Assembly (NCBI RefSeq): GCF_023065955.2
Contig: NW_026622963.1
Span: 9,183,001-9,247,000 of the forward strand
Source: Ursus arctos
Lineage: Eukaryota > Chordata > Mammalia > Carnivora > Ursidae
Length of the DNA stretch: 64,000 nucleotides
Direction: 5' to 3'
Positions within the stretch are counted from its first letter, which is position 1; each line of letters opens with the position of its first letter. Under the pieces are notes generated by a model. That model did no database searches and had not been told where the DNA came from. It saw nothing but the letters and a program-made list of their open reading frames with translations. Below, one piece after another: positions 11,946 through 23,089 of the stretch. A program made the translations under genes and the position numbers.

Positions 11946-12734
11946 GGGACCTGGGGGTGGGAGTGGGGGATGAGGTCAAGCTCTCACCAGAAGGCTGGAC
12001 CCTGCCTGAATGCCAGGAGTCGGAGCCTCCTAAGTTGAGGGATCCTTAGGAGATCCTTCTGCAAGGAGGGGGACAGCTGATAATGTGGTGCAGGGGTTGG
12101 GGATGCCCTTGAACTTCTCTAGCTCTTGGTAAGAGTTTTGATTTATTGCAGGGAGTAGGATAAGAGAGAAAGCCCAGCCCTGCTGGAGGTAGAAGGGAAG
12201 AGTCAAGATCAAGGACAGTACTCTCCCTTCTGCCAAGCAAAGGGGGATTTGAGAGGTCTTAGCGCTCTGAGCTGGTACCATTGGTGCCCCACCCAGATCC
12301 CCTTTGCCGGGCCAACTCACCCATTGCCTAACTGCGGCAAGTGTCAACTGCTAATAGCTCACAGCCCCTGTCTTCGCTAGAATTGCCTTTGGCAAATGAA
12401 ATTCACCTCCTCTGGGATGGTCCACTCTCCTGCTGCTCGAGGCATCCTGTAGACAAGGACTGAGTGGTATAGGCAAAATGCTGCCCCTGTCTCGCTAACT
12501 CCTGCCCCCTCCCTCAGGATGAGGCCGCCTCTGTGGTGCAGTTGGTAATCCCAAGTAGTGCAGCCAGACCCCAGCTGAGACCACAGCCTTCGTCAGCTGT
12601 TCTCATGTCCTCTCTGCCTTCTCTTTCTCTCTTCCTTTCTCCTTTAAGGATCTCTCCATAAATCCCATGCATCTGAATCTCTGTCTTGGGCTCGGTTTCT
12701 AGGGAACCCAGACTACAACAGTGCTTTATATATT
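11946..12734. other. Intergenic DNA, possible LTR remnant
   Basis: The last 280 bases (12450-12725) end CTCGGTTTCTAGGGAACCCA, which resembles the end of some old LTR or MER elements. This is a weak resemblance. No gene is seen. Confidence 0.35.
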
Positions 12735-12972
12735 AAACTTTTGTCTAGTTCCTAGAGTGTGTCAGACACTGCTGTCCTTTACAAAAGAAGTTCAATTCAT
12801 TCTCATAGCAACCCTATGAGGTAGGTATTGTTAGCATCCTTATTTTGAGAAAGAAAACTGAGACACAGAAAGGTTGAGACACTTGCCCAAGATCACCATA
12901 GGTTTAAGTGCAGAACATGAACTCAGTCATTCTGGTTTCAGACTCTGTGACCTTAGCTATTATGCTGCCCAA
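12735..12972 (-). mobile_element. MIR SINE, reverse, near full length
   Basis: TCTCATAGCAACCCTATGAG, AGACACAGAAAGGTTGAGAC, CTTGCCCAAGATCACC and CTTAGCTATTATGCTGCCC give the whole MIR plan from tail to head. Confidence 0.88.
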
Positions 12973-13204
12973 GATGTAACCACTAACCCCAGTAATTCTC
13001 TGAAGTCATGGGCGATATAATTCAAGGCCTGACCAGAGGGATGAGGGATAGATAGCTTTTCCTGAGGTCCTTTGTCAGGGGATTAAGGAACAGGGAGATC
13101 TGAAACCCTTGAAGCTTGGCGTCGTGATCTCAGGACACTTTTAGGGAAACTCTCTCCCTGGGGGAGGTACTGAAGAATGATAGTATGACTCAGTGAAGCA
13201 AGTG

Positions 13205-13345
13205 CCAGTGTGAAATCAGGAAACCCAGATTCTAGTGCTGACTGTGTCCCTGACTCCTTTCATAACTTGTGATGAGTAATTTCCCACCAGTGGGTCCATT
13301 TCTCCGTCTCTACTATGTGGGTGAGAGTTAGTTAAAGTCTTGACA
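13205..13345 (+). mobile_element. MIR SINE
   Basis: CCCAGATTCTAGTGCTGACT with GTGATGAGTAATTTCCCACC and GGTCCATTTCTCCGTCTCTA resemble the MIR core on the + strand. Confidence 0.55.
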
Positions 13346-13564
13346 AGCCCCAGCTCTAACATTTAGACTTTAGGAAGCAGGAACATGGCACTCCCTTGGG
13401 GATCCTCCATTAGAGGGAGAAACCAGATGTCTATGGAAAGCAAAAGACATACATTCCATGATCTGCAAATGTCAATGGCTCTGTCCCCAAGGGATTATGG
13501 GGAGGGATCCACAAGGCCACAAATGGACCTGGGTCACAGTGACCACTCAATGCCCATTTATGAA

Positions 13565-13665
13565 ACCACTTGCTAACAAGCATTTATCAAGTGCCTACAT
13601 TATGACAGGGACTATGCACATGTAATTCATGTCTCCCCAACATAAGGGCACAAATGGAGGCACCT
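13565..13665 (-). mobile_element. MIR fragment, reverse
   Basis: AAGTGCCTACATTATGACAG with ATGTAATTCATGTCTCCCCA resembles the MIR 3' half in reverse. Confidence 0.45.
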
Positions 13666-14859
13666 TCCCAGCAATTGCTGTCAGTTCATTGACCCTTGCT
13701 CAACTTACCATCAAAGGACCAGCCCTACGTAAAGAAAGACCCCTCCCCTCAACACACCCACAGTCATATCTGGACTCTCCATAGGGTGTCTCCATTCTAC
13801 TTGGAGATAAGTATTTTCTTCTATAAAGTGGAACCATGATCTTGCTCTCCTGCCAGAGACCCTCTCAGCAATTCCTACTGCTTATGGAGCCACAGAGGGG
13901 GCCCCACTACTGCCTCCATGGCCAGTGCCTTGTATGAGAAAGCCACATCCACTATACCCTCAAAGCTGCCAATCCACAGGGGGGCATGGAGCACAATCTT
14001 CATTTCAATGCTCCTGAAAAGAAGAGGAAAGATTCCCTTGGTCACCTGAGACAGGGCTGGAACAAAGTGAAGGTGGTGAGGAAGGGCGAACAGGAGGGGT
14101 ATAAATATTTATTCTTTCCTTCTCCCCTACCCTGCAACCCCTCCCTCACCCCAGACTCCTTCTCCAGACCTTAACAAGACCATAGCCTAGGGCAGCCTCC
14201 TCCCCACAGACTTGGAAGGCAGGGAAGGGGCAGGGCAAGATCCCATCTAACATCACACCTTCTGTGATTCCTGACCCCTATATTCCCCCAAATCCAACCC
14301 CCACAAATGTCCATGGCAATAACTGCTGCCAGATCAAAGCCTCTGCTGGGAAACTCAGACCCAAGGCCTGTTGGAGAGTGCTGGAGCTGTCATAGCTAAT
14401 GCTGTCACAGATCCCAAAATCCCCAGCTGGCAAGAGCTACAAAGCCCAACCGGCCAGGGCTGGTTTTTCACTTTTCTAATGCTGTGGGTAAAAAAAAAAA
14501 AAAAAAAAAAAAGACCCCTTTGTGGAGGACAACAACTCTACTCTTGGATCCAGGGCCCCAAGGTAGCATGCTGTGCAACCTGGAGACAGTGCCTATCCTT
14601 GTGGCTGTTAGCATCAGCCCTGATGGATGCTTCATTCTGTGCTCCCAATTTCTTTTCTCCGCATCTCCATCCTACAGAAGAACAGCTCCAACTACATGCC
14701 TCTTCTGCCAAAAATCTTCAGAGCCCTTCGAAAAACAAATGAATAAGATCCGAATGAGTCCAATGGCATCCAAGGGTAGCTGTGCTCTGGCTGTAAATCA
14801 TCTTGACTGATACCACAGATTCCAGTCAAATCTGGAAATCCGTTCTCTCTCAAACTTGC
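13666..14859. other. Intergenic DNA, no gene seen
   Basis: It contains the A23 run at 14490. The open frame crossing the A-run encodes polylysine in a low-complexity context and is not a gene. Confidence 0.5.
14490..14512 (+). repeat. A23 homopolymer
   Basis: An isolated run of 23 A preceded by GCTGTGGGT. It could be the tail of a retrotransposed copy, but I do not recognise the sequence before it. Confidence 0.9.
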
Positions 14860-14960
14860 TGCCAAGCCTCAGGGCCTTTGCATGTGACATTTCCTCTGTT
14901 TTGAGTGCTCCACCCTCCCCCTTCCCACCTGTGGGAAGGCTATGAGTTTTCCCTGGGAAG
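14860..14960 (+). mobile_element. LINE-2 fragment
   Basis: CTCAGGGCCTTTGCATGTGA followed by TTCCTCTGTTTTGAGTGCTC is the L2 'gggcctttgca...' landmark. Confidence 0.6.
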
Positions 14961-15090
14961 GCTATGAGTACAGGGAGGACCCTGGCCATGGGGACGAGAT
15001 ACCATATCAGTCAATATTATCCCCTCCCTTGGTGCCCATGCTCTCTTCCTTACTCCCGTAGTCCCTGTCTTCCTAGATTCTGGTGAATTC

Positions 15091-15311
15091 AGTAGAATTA
15101 TATTATGGGGATTAGAATTATTGTAGAGTTACAATATGAGGATTAGAATTATGGTAGAGTTATAGTATAGGCATAAGAATTATTGTACAATTACAATAAT
15201 TAGAATATGATAGAATTGTAGTACAGGATTGAAATTATGGTAGAATTACAGTATGGAGATTAGAAATATGATAGATTTATAATATGGAGATTCAAAATAT
15301 AGTAGAATTAC
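15091..15311 (+). repeat. 31-bp minisatellite, left part
   Basis: Diverged tandem units of about 31 bp with the shared core TTAGAATTATGGTAGAATTA followed by TAGTATGGGGA. Some units are shortened. The array stops at the L1 boundary and resumes on the other side. Confidence 0.88.
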
Positions 15312-15490
15312 AACCAATGCCACTCAAATACAAAGGAGTATAAGATAATATTATGAAAAATTACCGGCCAACAAATTGGACAACCTAGAAGAAATGGATA
15401 AATTCCCAGAAACATATAACCTCCCAAAACTGAATCAGGAAGAAATAGAAAATTTGAACAGACCAGTATCAGCAATGAAATTGAATCAGT

Positions 15491-15496
15491 AAGAAA

Positions 15497-15540
<44 letters not shown>

Positions 15541-15547
15541 AAAAAAA
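15491..15547 (+). repeat. (GAAA)n microsatellite within L1
   Basis: About 13 tandem GAAA units sit where L1 ORF2 has a short A-rich stretch just before CTTCCCACAAACAAAAG. The run probably expanded from that stretch and is likely to vary in length between individuals. Confidence 0.95.
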
Positions 15548-16936
15548 CTTCCCACAAACAAAAGTCCAGGACCACACGGGTTAACAGGTGAATTCTACCA
15601 AATGTTTAAAGAAGAGTTAATACCTATTCTTCTCAAACTATCTAAAATATAGAGAAGGAAATCTTCCAAATTCATTCTATGAGGCCAGCATTATCCTCAC
15701 ACCAAAACCAGATAAAGACACCACAAAAAAGGGAACTATAGGCCAATATTTCTGATGAACATAGATGCAAAAATTTTCAACAAAATATTAGCAAACTGAA
15801 TCCAACAATACATTTAAAAAAATCATTTACCACGATCAAGTGGGATTTATTCCTGGGATGCAAGGATGGTTCAACATTCTTAAATAGACCAACGTGATAC
15901 GTCACATCAACGAGAGAAAGAATAAAAATCGTACGATCATTTTAAATGATGCAGAAAAAGCATTTGACAAAGCACAGCATCCATTCATGATAAAAGCCCT
16001 CAACAAAGTAGGATTAGAAGGAACATACCTCAACATAATAAAGTCCATCTATGAAAAACCCACAGCTAACATCATATTGAATGGTGAAAAACTAAGAGCT
16101 TTCACTTAAGATCAGGAACAAGAGGAGGATGTCCACTCTTACCACTTTTATTTAATATGGTACTGTAAGTCCTAGCCACAGCAATCAGACAAGAAAAAGA
16201 AATAAAAGACATCTATACTGGTAAGGAAGAAGTAAAATTTTCACTCTGTGCAGGTGACATGATACTCTATATAGAAAACCTTAAAAACTCCACCAAAAAA
16301 CCTACTAGAACTGATAAATGAATTCAGCAAGGTTGCAGAATACGAAATCAACATATAGAAATCTGTTGCATTTCTACACACTACTAATGAAGTAGCAGAA
16401 AGAGAAATTAAGAAAACAATCCTATTTATGATTGCTCCCAAAATAATAAAAAGCCTAGGAATAAACTTAACCAAGGAGGTGAAAGAACTCTACTCTGACA
16501 ACTATAAAACCCTGATGAAAGAAACTAAAGATGACACAAACAAATGGAAAGATATTCCATGTTTATGGATTGGAAGAACAAATATTGTTAAAATGTCCAT
16601 GCTACCCAAAGCAAGCTACAGATTCAATGCAATCCCTATCAAAATACCAACAGCATTTCTCACAGAACTAGAACAAATATTCCTAATTTGAATGGAACCA
16701 CAAAAGATCCCAAATAGCCAAAACAATCTTGAAAAAGAAGAACAAAACTGGAGGATCATAATCCCAGATATCATGATATATTACAAAACTGTAATAATCA
16801 AAACAGTATGGCGTTGGCACAAAAATAGACATAGATTAATAGAACAGGATAGAGAGCCCAGAAATAAACCCAATTATATGGCCAATTTATTTTCAAAAAA
16901 GAAGGCAAGAATATGCAATGGGAAAAAGACAGTCTC

Positions 16937-17132
16937 AGGGCGCCTGGGTGGCTCAGTCATTGAGCATCTGCCTTCGGCTCAGGGAGTGATCCTGGTGTTC
17001 TGGGATTGAGCCCCACATCAGGCTCCTCCACTGAGAGCCTGCTTCTCCCTCTTCCACTCCCTCTGCTTGTGTTCCCTCTCTTGCTGGCTGTCTCTCTGTC
17101 AAATAAATAAATAAAATATTTTTTTAAAAAAA
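16937..17132 (+). mobile_element. CAN-SINE (SINEC) inside L1
   Basis: Carnivore tRNA-Lys SINE: AGGGCGCCTGGGTGGCTCAG head, B-box-like GGGATTGAGCCCC, CT-rich body and AAATAAATAAATAAAAT tail. A perfect 16-bp target-site duplication, GGAAAAAGACAGTCTC, flanks it (16921-16936 and 17133-17148). It interrupts the ORF2 3' end of the surrounding L1, so it is younger than that L1. Confidence 0.96.
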
Positions 17133-18420
17133 GGAAAAAGACAGTCTCTTCAATAAATGGTCCTGGGAAAACTGGACAGCTACAGGAGAAAGAATGAAAC
17201 TTTCTCATACCATATACAAAAATGAACTCAAAATGGATTGAAGACCTTAATGTGAGACCTGAAACCATGAAAATTCTAGAGGAGAACACAGGCAATGAAG
17301 TCTCTGACATCAGCCAAAGTGACATTTTTCTAGATATGTCTCCTGAGGCAAAGGAAACAAAAGCAAAAATAAACTACTGGGACTACATCAAAGTAAAAAG
17401 CTCCTGCACAGCAAAGGAAACAATCAACAAAACTAAAAGGTAACCTACACAATGGGAGAAGATACTTGGAAATGACATATCCAATGAAGAGTCCAAAATC
17501 TAAAGAACTTATACAACTGAACACCAAATACACAACAAATCTAATTTAAAAATGGGCAGAAGATATGAACAGATGTTTCTCCAAAGAAGGCATTCAGATG
17601 GCCAACAGACACATGAAAAGATGCTCAACCTCACTCATCATTGGGGAAATGAAAATCAAAACCACAGTGAGATACCACCTCACAACTGTCAGAATGGCTA
17701 AAATAAAAAATACAAGAGACAATAAGTGTTGACGAGGATGTGGAGAAAACTGAAGACTCATGAGCTGTTGGTGGGAATGCAAACTGGTGCAGCCACTGTG
17801 GAAACAGCATGGAACTACTGTTGCATTCGAAAATTAAAAATAGAATTACCGTTTGATCCAGTAATCACACTACTGGGTATTTACCCAAAGAATATGAAAA
17901 CACTAATTTGAAAAGATACATACCCGCTATGTTTACGGCAGCATCATTTACAATAGCCAAATTATGGAAGCAACCCAAGTGTCCACTGATAGATGAATGG
18001 ATAAAGAAGGTACGACATATATATAAAAAATGGAATATTACTCAGCCATGAAAAGAATGAAATCTTGCCGTTTGCAACAACATGGATGGATCTAGAGGGT
18101 AAAATGGAAGTGAAATAAGTCATCCAGAGAAAGACAAATACCATATGATTTCATACATATGTGGGATTTAAGAAACCAAACAGAAAGAAAAAGAGACAAA
18201 GCCAAAAGCAGACTCTTCATTACAGAGAACAAACAGACGGTTATCAGCAGGGAGGTGGGTGGGGGATGGGTGAAGTAGGTGATGGGGATTAGAGTACATT
18301 TATCACGATGAGCACTGAATAATGTAAGGAATTGTTGAATCGCTGTATTGTACACCTGAAACTAATGTAACACTGTATGTTAATTATATTGGAGTTAAAA
18401 TAAATTAAATAAATAAATGA

Positions 18421-18499
18421 AATACCTTGGTGGGGGAAGGAAATTGGAGGAAAAAAGAAGAGAGAGGCCAGGGTATATCTCCCCAGGGAGAAAAAAAAA
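18421..18499 (+). other. A-rich junction between the L1 tail and the minisatellite
   Basis: Purine-rich sequence with an A11 run at about 18491-18501, between the L1 (AAAT)n tail and the returning minisatellite. It may be extra L1-transduced 3' flank, because it ends in a second poly-A. Confidence 0.4.
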
Positions 18500-18655
18500 A
18501 AGAATTATGGTAGAATTGTAGTATGGGGATTAGAATTATGGTAGCATTACACTATAGGGATTAGAATGATGGTACAATTATCATATGGGAATTAGAATTA
18601 TGGTGGAATTATAGTGTGGGGATTAGAATTATGGTGGAATTATAGTACAGGGATG
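18500..18655 (+). repeat. 31-bp minisatellite, right part
   Basis: Five units, most exactly 31 bp, each starting AGAATTATGGTAGAATT or a near variant. They have the same phase and composition as 15091-15311, which shows one array split by the L1. Confidence 0.9.
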
Positions 18656-18698
18656 GAAGGGCCCTGAGAGCTCCAAGTCCTCTCACATCCACCTAGAT

Positions 18699-18868
18699 CA
18701 GTGAGTCTTGTATTTAGGGTGCATTTAATTGCCCATAAGATCCTGGGCCCCATGTTCAAACTTTCTGATTCAGGAGTCTGGAGCAAAGTTCAAGAATTTA
18801 CGTTTCCAACAATCTACCGGGTGACGCTAATGCTTCTGGTCCAAGGCTCAGACTCTGGAACCAGTGCC
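18699..18868 (+). mobile_element. MER5-like element
   Basis: CAGTGAGTCTTGTATTTAGG, CTGGGCCCCATGTTCAAACT, GATTCAGGAGTCTGGAG and TGACGCTAATGCTTCTGGTC follow the MER5 plan. It is diverged. Confidence 0.65.
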
Positions 18869-19269
18869 CTAAATTTTGACTCAGAAAATAACCTCCTATC
18901 TCTGTTCCCCCCCCAAAAGATTCAATGCCAGAGCACTCACTCTATGGCTTTGATATCCACTGATGGCTTGGTTACTGAGGGAGAGGCAGGCCTTTCAGGC
19001 AGCCGCCTTTCAGAGCCTTGGGGAAGGTTTTAGGTATTAGTATTTATAACGAAGTCACTGACAAGAACATAAAATTCTCTACAGGAAAAATAATCACAGT
19101 GATTCATAAAGTAGCATACTGTAACAGTATCAGCAGTGGCAATAATAATAGTAATAACATGATTATAATATAATGCCATTTGTCCTAATGTGGTACATCC
19201 AGATTGATCCTAGCAATAGAGAAGAATTACTGTCATACACAAATGCTCGCAAAGTCTAGCTTCGACATA

Positions 19270-19385
19270 TTTGGGACCATTTAGATAACGGCAATGGCAA
19301 TGAGGACTATAATATCAAAACACATTTGTACACTAAAGCATTTTACTATGTTATTTTAGCAGCAACCCTGAAAAGTAGGTAAGCA
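19270..19385 (-). mobile_element. MIR fragment, reverse
   Basis: TTTACTATGTTATTTTAGCA with GCAACCCTGAAAAGTAGGTA resembles the MIR core in reverse. Confidence 0.5.
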
Positions 19386-19806
19386 AGCTTCTTAGGTTTA
19401 TAGACAGGGCTCATTCTCTTGTCTTTAAGCCTTCACTCGGCAAATGTGGATTTGAGTATCGTTGTGGGCAGGTCAGGTGCTGAGAGGGGCAGGGATAGGG
19501 TTGCAGATAAAATACAGGACACCCAATTGAGTTTGAATCAGATAAACAAAGAATCACTTTGTGTGTACCTATGCCCCAAATATTGCATGGGACATCTTTG
19601 TACTAAAGCAATTATTCATTGTTCATCTGAAATTCAAATTTAACTGGGTGCCCTGCATTTTTATTTGCCGGGTCTAGCAACCCCAGTGGGGAAGGAAGGA
19701 GGGGAGAAAAAGGGTAGGAAATGTTTATTGCCCTCAGAACAAAGTCACCGTTTGCTAGAAGACCCCAGAGAGACGACCCCAGTCCATGTAATCAGTGGGG
19801 TGGTGA

Positions 19807-20195
19807 GTGGCACTTCTCAAGCTTGAATGCGCGAGGGAGTCACCCAGGGATGTTGTTAAACCGCATGTTGTGACTCAGGAGGTCTGGGGTGGGGGGCGCC
19901 TGGGTGGCTCAGCCATTAAGTGTCTGCCTTCGGCTCAGGGCATGATCCCAGAGTCCTGGGATCGAGCCCCGCATCGGGCTCCCTGCTCTGCTGGGAGCCT
20001 GCTTCTTCCTGTCCCACTTCCCCCGCTTGTGTTCCCTCTCTCACTGGCTGTCTCTCTCTCTGTGTCACATAAATAAATAAAAGCTTTAAAAAAAAAAAAA
20101 AAAAGGAGGTCTGGGGTGGGGCTGGAGACCACACTTCCAACAAGCTCCCAGCGGATGCTGATGCCATTTCTCCCTGGCCACACTGTGAGTAGGGA
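19807..20195 (+). mobile_element. MER5-like element split by a CAN-SINE
   Basis: TGGCACTTCTCAAGCTTGAATG, GTCACCCAGGGATGTTGTTA and GACTCAGGAGGTCTGGGGT lie left of the SINE, with CAACAAGCTCCCAGCGGATG and CCACACTGTGAGTAGG on its right. Confidence 0.82.
19895..20103 (+). mobile_element. CAN-SINE inside a MER5-like element
   Basis: GGCGCCTGGGTGGCTCAGCC head, GGGATCGAGCCCC B box, and CATAAATAAATAAAAGCTTT plus poly-A tail. A perfect 18-bp target-site duplication, AGGAGGTCTGGGGTGGGG, lies at 19877-19894 and 20104-20121. The intact duplication indicates a fairly recent insertion. Confidence 0.96.
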
Positions 20196-23089
20196 GAGCG
20201 GAGACGGAAGCTTAGAGGCCATGGGAGCTTCCAGGAGGCACTTGGTCCACCTTTAGGGGTCAGGGAAAAGCTTCTTGGAGGAGGTGGAGCCTTGCAGGTC
20301 TTGCTGTTGAGAATCAGAGGAGGGAGATGGCAAAGAGGTGTCCAGAGAAGGAGTGCCCTTTGCGAAGTCCCAGAGGCGGGAGAAGGCACGGCAGATTTGG
20401 GAGGGAGGGAGGACAGGGTTTGGGCAGGCAGTGCTGGGCTCTGGGAGGCCAGAGATGAACCAGACAAGGTCTGGCACCCCAGACCCCGCCTGATCATGAG
20501 GGAGAGGCAGAGCCATTGAGAGAGCGGCACAATCCAACGTGGCCGGTAGTGAGTTAGAGGTAGGCGCTGGAAAGCCGGGAGCCCAAGGAAGGCGTAGGGC
20601 TTGTTAAATGAATGAAATCATTAGCATAGCGCAGAAAGGCAGGCCCAGCGGGAGGCCCAGCTGCCACAGTAGCCGAGAGCCTGGGACCCCAGGCCTTCAC
20701 TCATTCACTGCATCTCCACACCTTGGTCCAAACACCAGCGGCAGAGAGGCTGGTTATATCAGCAGGCTAGGGCTCCTGGAGGGGGGCTCTGGAGCCTGGA
20801 GTAGCTATGCGGTCTTGGGGCGCTTTAGCATGACCAGTGCTGGGGCAGCCGCTCTCACGAGCCCTGCTCCAGTTTCTTTGTGTTCATCGTAGCAGCCGAG
20901 GAAGCCGAGGCGGAGTGCCAGCGTGCCTTCCTGCCCATTCCCTCCCTCTCCCTCTGGAAATAGATTACTGTAGCTGGGGACATGGCCTCTTAGGACAAAA
21001 TCAACACTTCCCAGCTTCCCTGGATGTGGTCTGGCCAGTAGGTGTGGTGGACACAATCTGAAAATCCGTCTGGGTGCAGCACAGGAAACAGAAAGTACTC
21101 TAGGGTTCCGAGCAGAAAGGGGCTTCATAAAGGACGAGGGCTTCCAAAGTCTCTGGCCGGCTGGAAGCACGCGGGCGGGGGGACGCCGCTGGGATGTGTG
21201 GTCTCATCATGGCAGCTATATACCAGAGGTCAGGAAGTTCCAGGAAACCGCTCTCACGTCGCAGCTCCCCACAGACACAAGGTGACCGGACAGCAGCTGG
21301 AGATCCAGCCACTGTCGAAACTCTCATGGGCCAGAAGCGTCCACTGCCTAGGGAAGAATGGCCTCGGCCTTCTTTCCGCCTTCCAGATCACACATGAGGG
21401 AAGCTGTTGGCTGGAACTAGTCACCTCCAGAATCCTGGCGGCAAAGGGGTCGGAGCAATGCAGGGCTGAGGCTTCCGGGCTCTGTGAGAGCACAGCAGGG
21501 CAGGGGAGAGCAAGCTGAACGCCACCTCACCCTTCCTGCCAGCGAGGATAAGGGTGTCATGGTGCAGGTGACCTCCTAGCACCACAGAGAACCCCCCAGA
21601 GGCCTCAGACAGGCCGGAGGAGCTGGGACCTGGGTGTGGGCCAGAAATAAACTCTTCTTGCAGTCGCTGGTCAACGGCAGAGCCCGTGTCCTGAACCAGC
21701 CCCGTTAAGTGTCAAATGAGGCCTCAGTGGCATCGCTTCCAGAATGTGTACTGGGGTACACATTGCTGCTACTGGGGTATCAAATCAGCCTGGCTGTCAG
21801 GAGTGTGGGGAGACCTCCTCCAGCCACAGACAAAGCAGAACTCGGGGCTGTGGCGGCTGGTGCCAAATGCAGTCCACTGAGTCTGGGGGAAGCTGGAGAG
21901 AGGGATGGCGTGTTGGGGAAGACTTCTTGGAGGAGGCAGAGCTGGAGATGGAGAGGAAGAGAAACACTTTCTAGGGGAGGTCACTTTTCTCTCCCTTCCC
22001 CACAGCCACAACAGCCAGGGCGATGCCCTCTGAGCTCAAGGGCAAGAGGAGAGAGGTGGGATGCCTCCCCTGCCAGGAGAGCTGACTTTCACCCTGGAGC
22101 AGGGTGGACATCGGAAAGGAGGCCTCCAGGCCCGGGCGGGGTGGGGGGAGTGAAGGGAAAGGGGCAAGGTGTTTTTCCAAAGGGAGGGACCTGTGTCTCT
22201 AAGACATGAGCTTCAAGACTCTGAAGACAAGGACGGGGATGGACGCACTCAAGACATGGCCTCGAGGTCATGAAGTGGCATCTGGCTCTGGCCTGCCCTG
22301 CGCCACTGCAGCTCCTCCCCCAGAAAGGCCCCCTGTATTCACCCTTCAGATGGGGGCGGCTGTAGGAGCCTGCAGGTGGGGCACAAGGACAGCCACATGA
22401 ACCCTCGGCGTCCCTGGGGTTGGGCCACTCCCAAGCAGCCATTCTCTCCCTCACCCGCCTTTGTGAGGAGTCTTTGTGTGGGGTGTGGGCATAGGCCTAA
22501 ACTGGCCAGAGTCAGGGCCTACTTAGAGACCAGGCCAGGCCAGTTCAAGGTGAAGGAACAGGTTAGGGCCAGGATGAGAAATTAGACTGGGACAGGGGCC
22601 GCCCTGTGACCAGGGTTGGGCTCAGCCTGGGGCCAAGGTCGCGGCTTAGTCTATGACGAGGACAGCCTTAGACCAGTGGTAGGGCTCGGTCTGGGACTGG
22701 AGTCTGGACTCAGTTTTGGATGGGAGAAAGAAAGAGTGTTGAACTAACCAAACCCCTGCGTGTGAGCTCAATTTCCTTAGTTCCCTGGATGATAAACCAT
22801 AATGAAAGGCCAGTAGAATATGTGTCATTTCCTCATTATATCATACTTAGCTTTCAAAACCATTTTACTCCTGGGCCCTCTATTTACCCTTCCTCCAAAC
22901 TTGTGGCATAGACTCTGTATCCCCTCTGGGGGAAGAGGGTGTCCAGGCACAGGGGTCACATGAGCTGCCTCGATTCTCATAGCAAGTTCAGAAAGAGATG
23001 GAGCCAGGCAAGAGGCCAGTTGAGAAGGTGCCCAGCCCCGGGCAGCATGCTGGACTCTGGGCTTCCTGCAGTGCTTTGGAGACAAGCCC
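20196..23089. other. GC-rich, repeat-poor intergenic DNA
   Basis: No transposon landmarks and no recognisable coding exon were found. CpG is sparse except near 21170-21195 (CACGCGGGCGGGGGGACGCC). It could hold regulatory DNA or a non-coding transcript, which sequence alone cannot show. Confidence 0.5.

Larger units (their letters stand above)
15312..18420 (+). mobile_element. Carnivore L1, 5'-truncated (ORF2 part plus 3' UTR)
   Basis: The + strand carries ORF2 reverse-transcriptase sequence (frame at 15894-16109 with [13 protein letters not shown] and [12 protein letters not shown]), then the ORF2 C-terminal part and the carnivore 3' UTR ending near TGTAACACTGTATGTTAATT and an (AAAT)n tail. 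The ORF1 and 5' end are missing. The ORF is broken by stops and frameshifts, and the catalytic FADD motif reads CAGD (GCAGGTGAC at 16250-16258). A GAAA microsatellite (15491-15547) and a CAN-SINE (16937-17132) interrupt it. It inserted into a 31-bp minisatellite found on both sides. It is dead for retrotransposition. Confidence 0.95.

Noticed and set aside
15894..17443. Several AT-rich open frames with reverse-transcriptase-like peptides
   Set aside because: They are pieces of the broken L1 ORF2, not separate genes.
19916..20530. 204-codon minus-strand frame
   Set aside because: It runs through the antisense of a CAN-SINE and its poly-A (a poly-Phe stretch), so it is repeat-derived.
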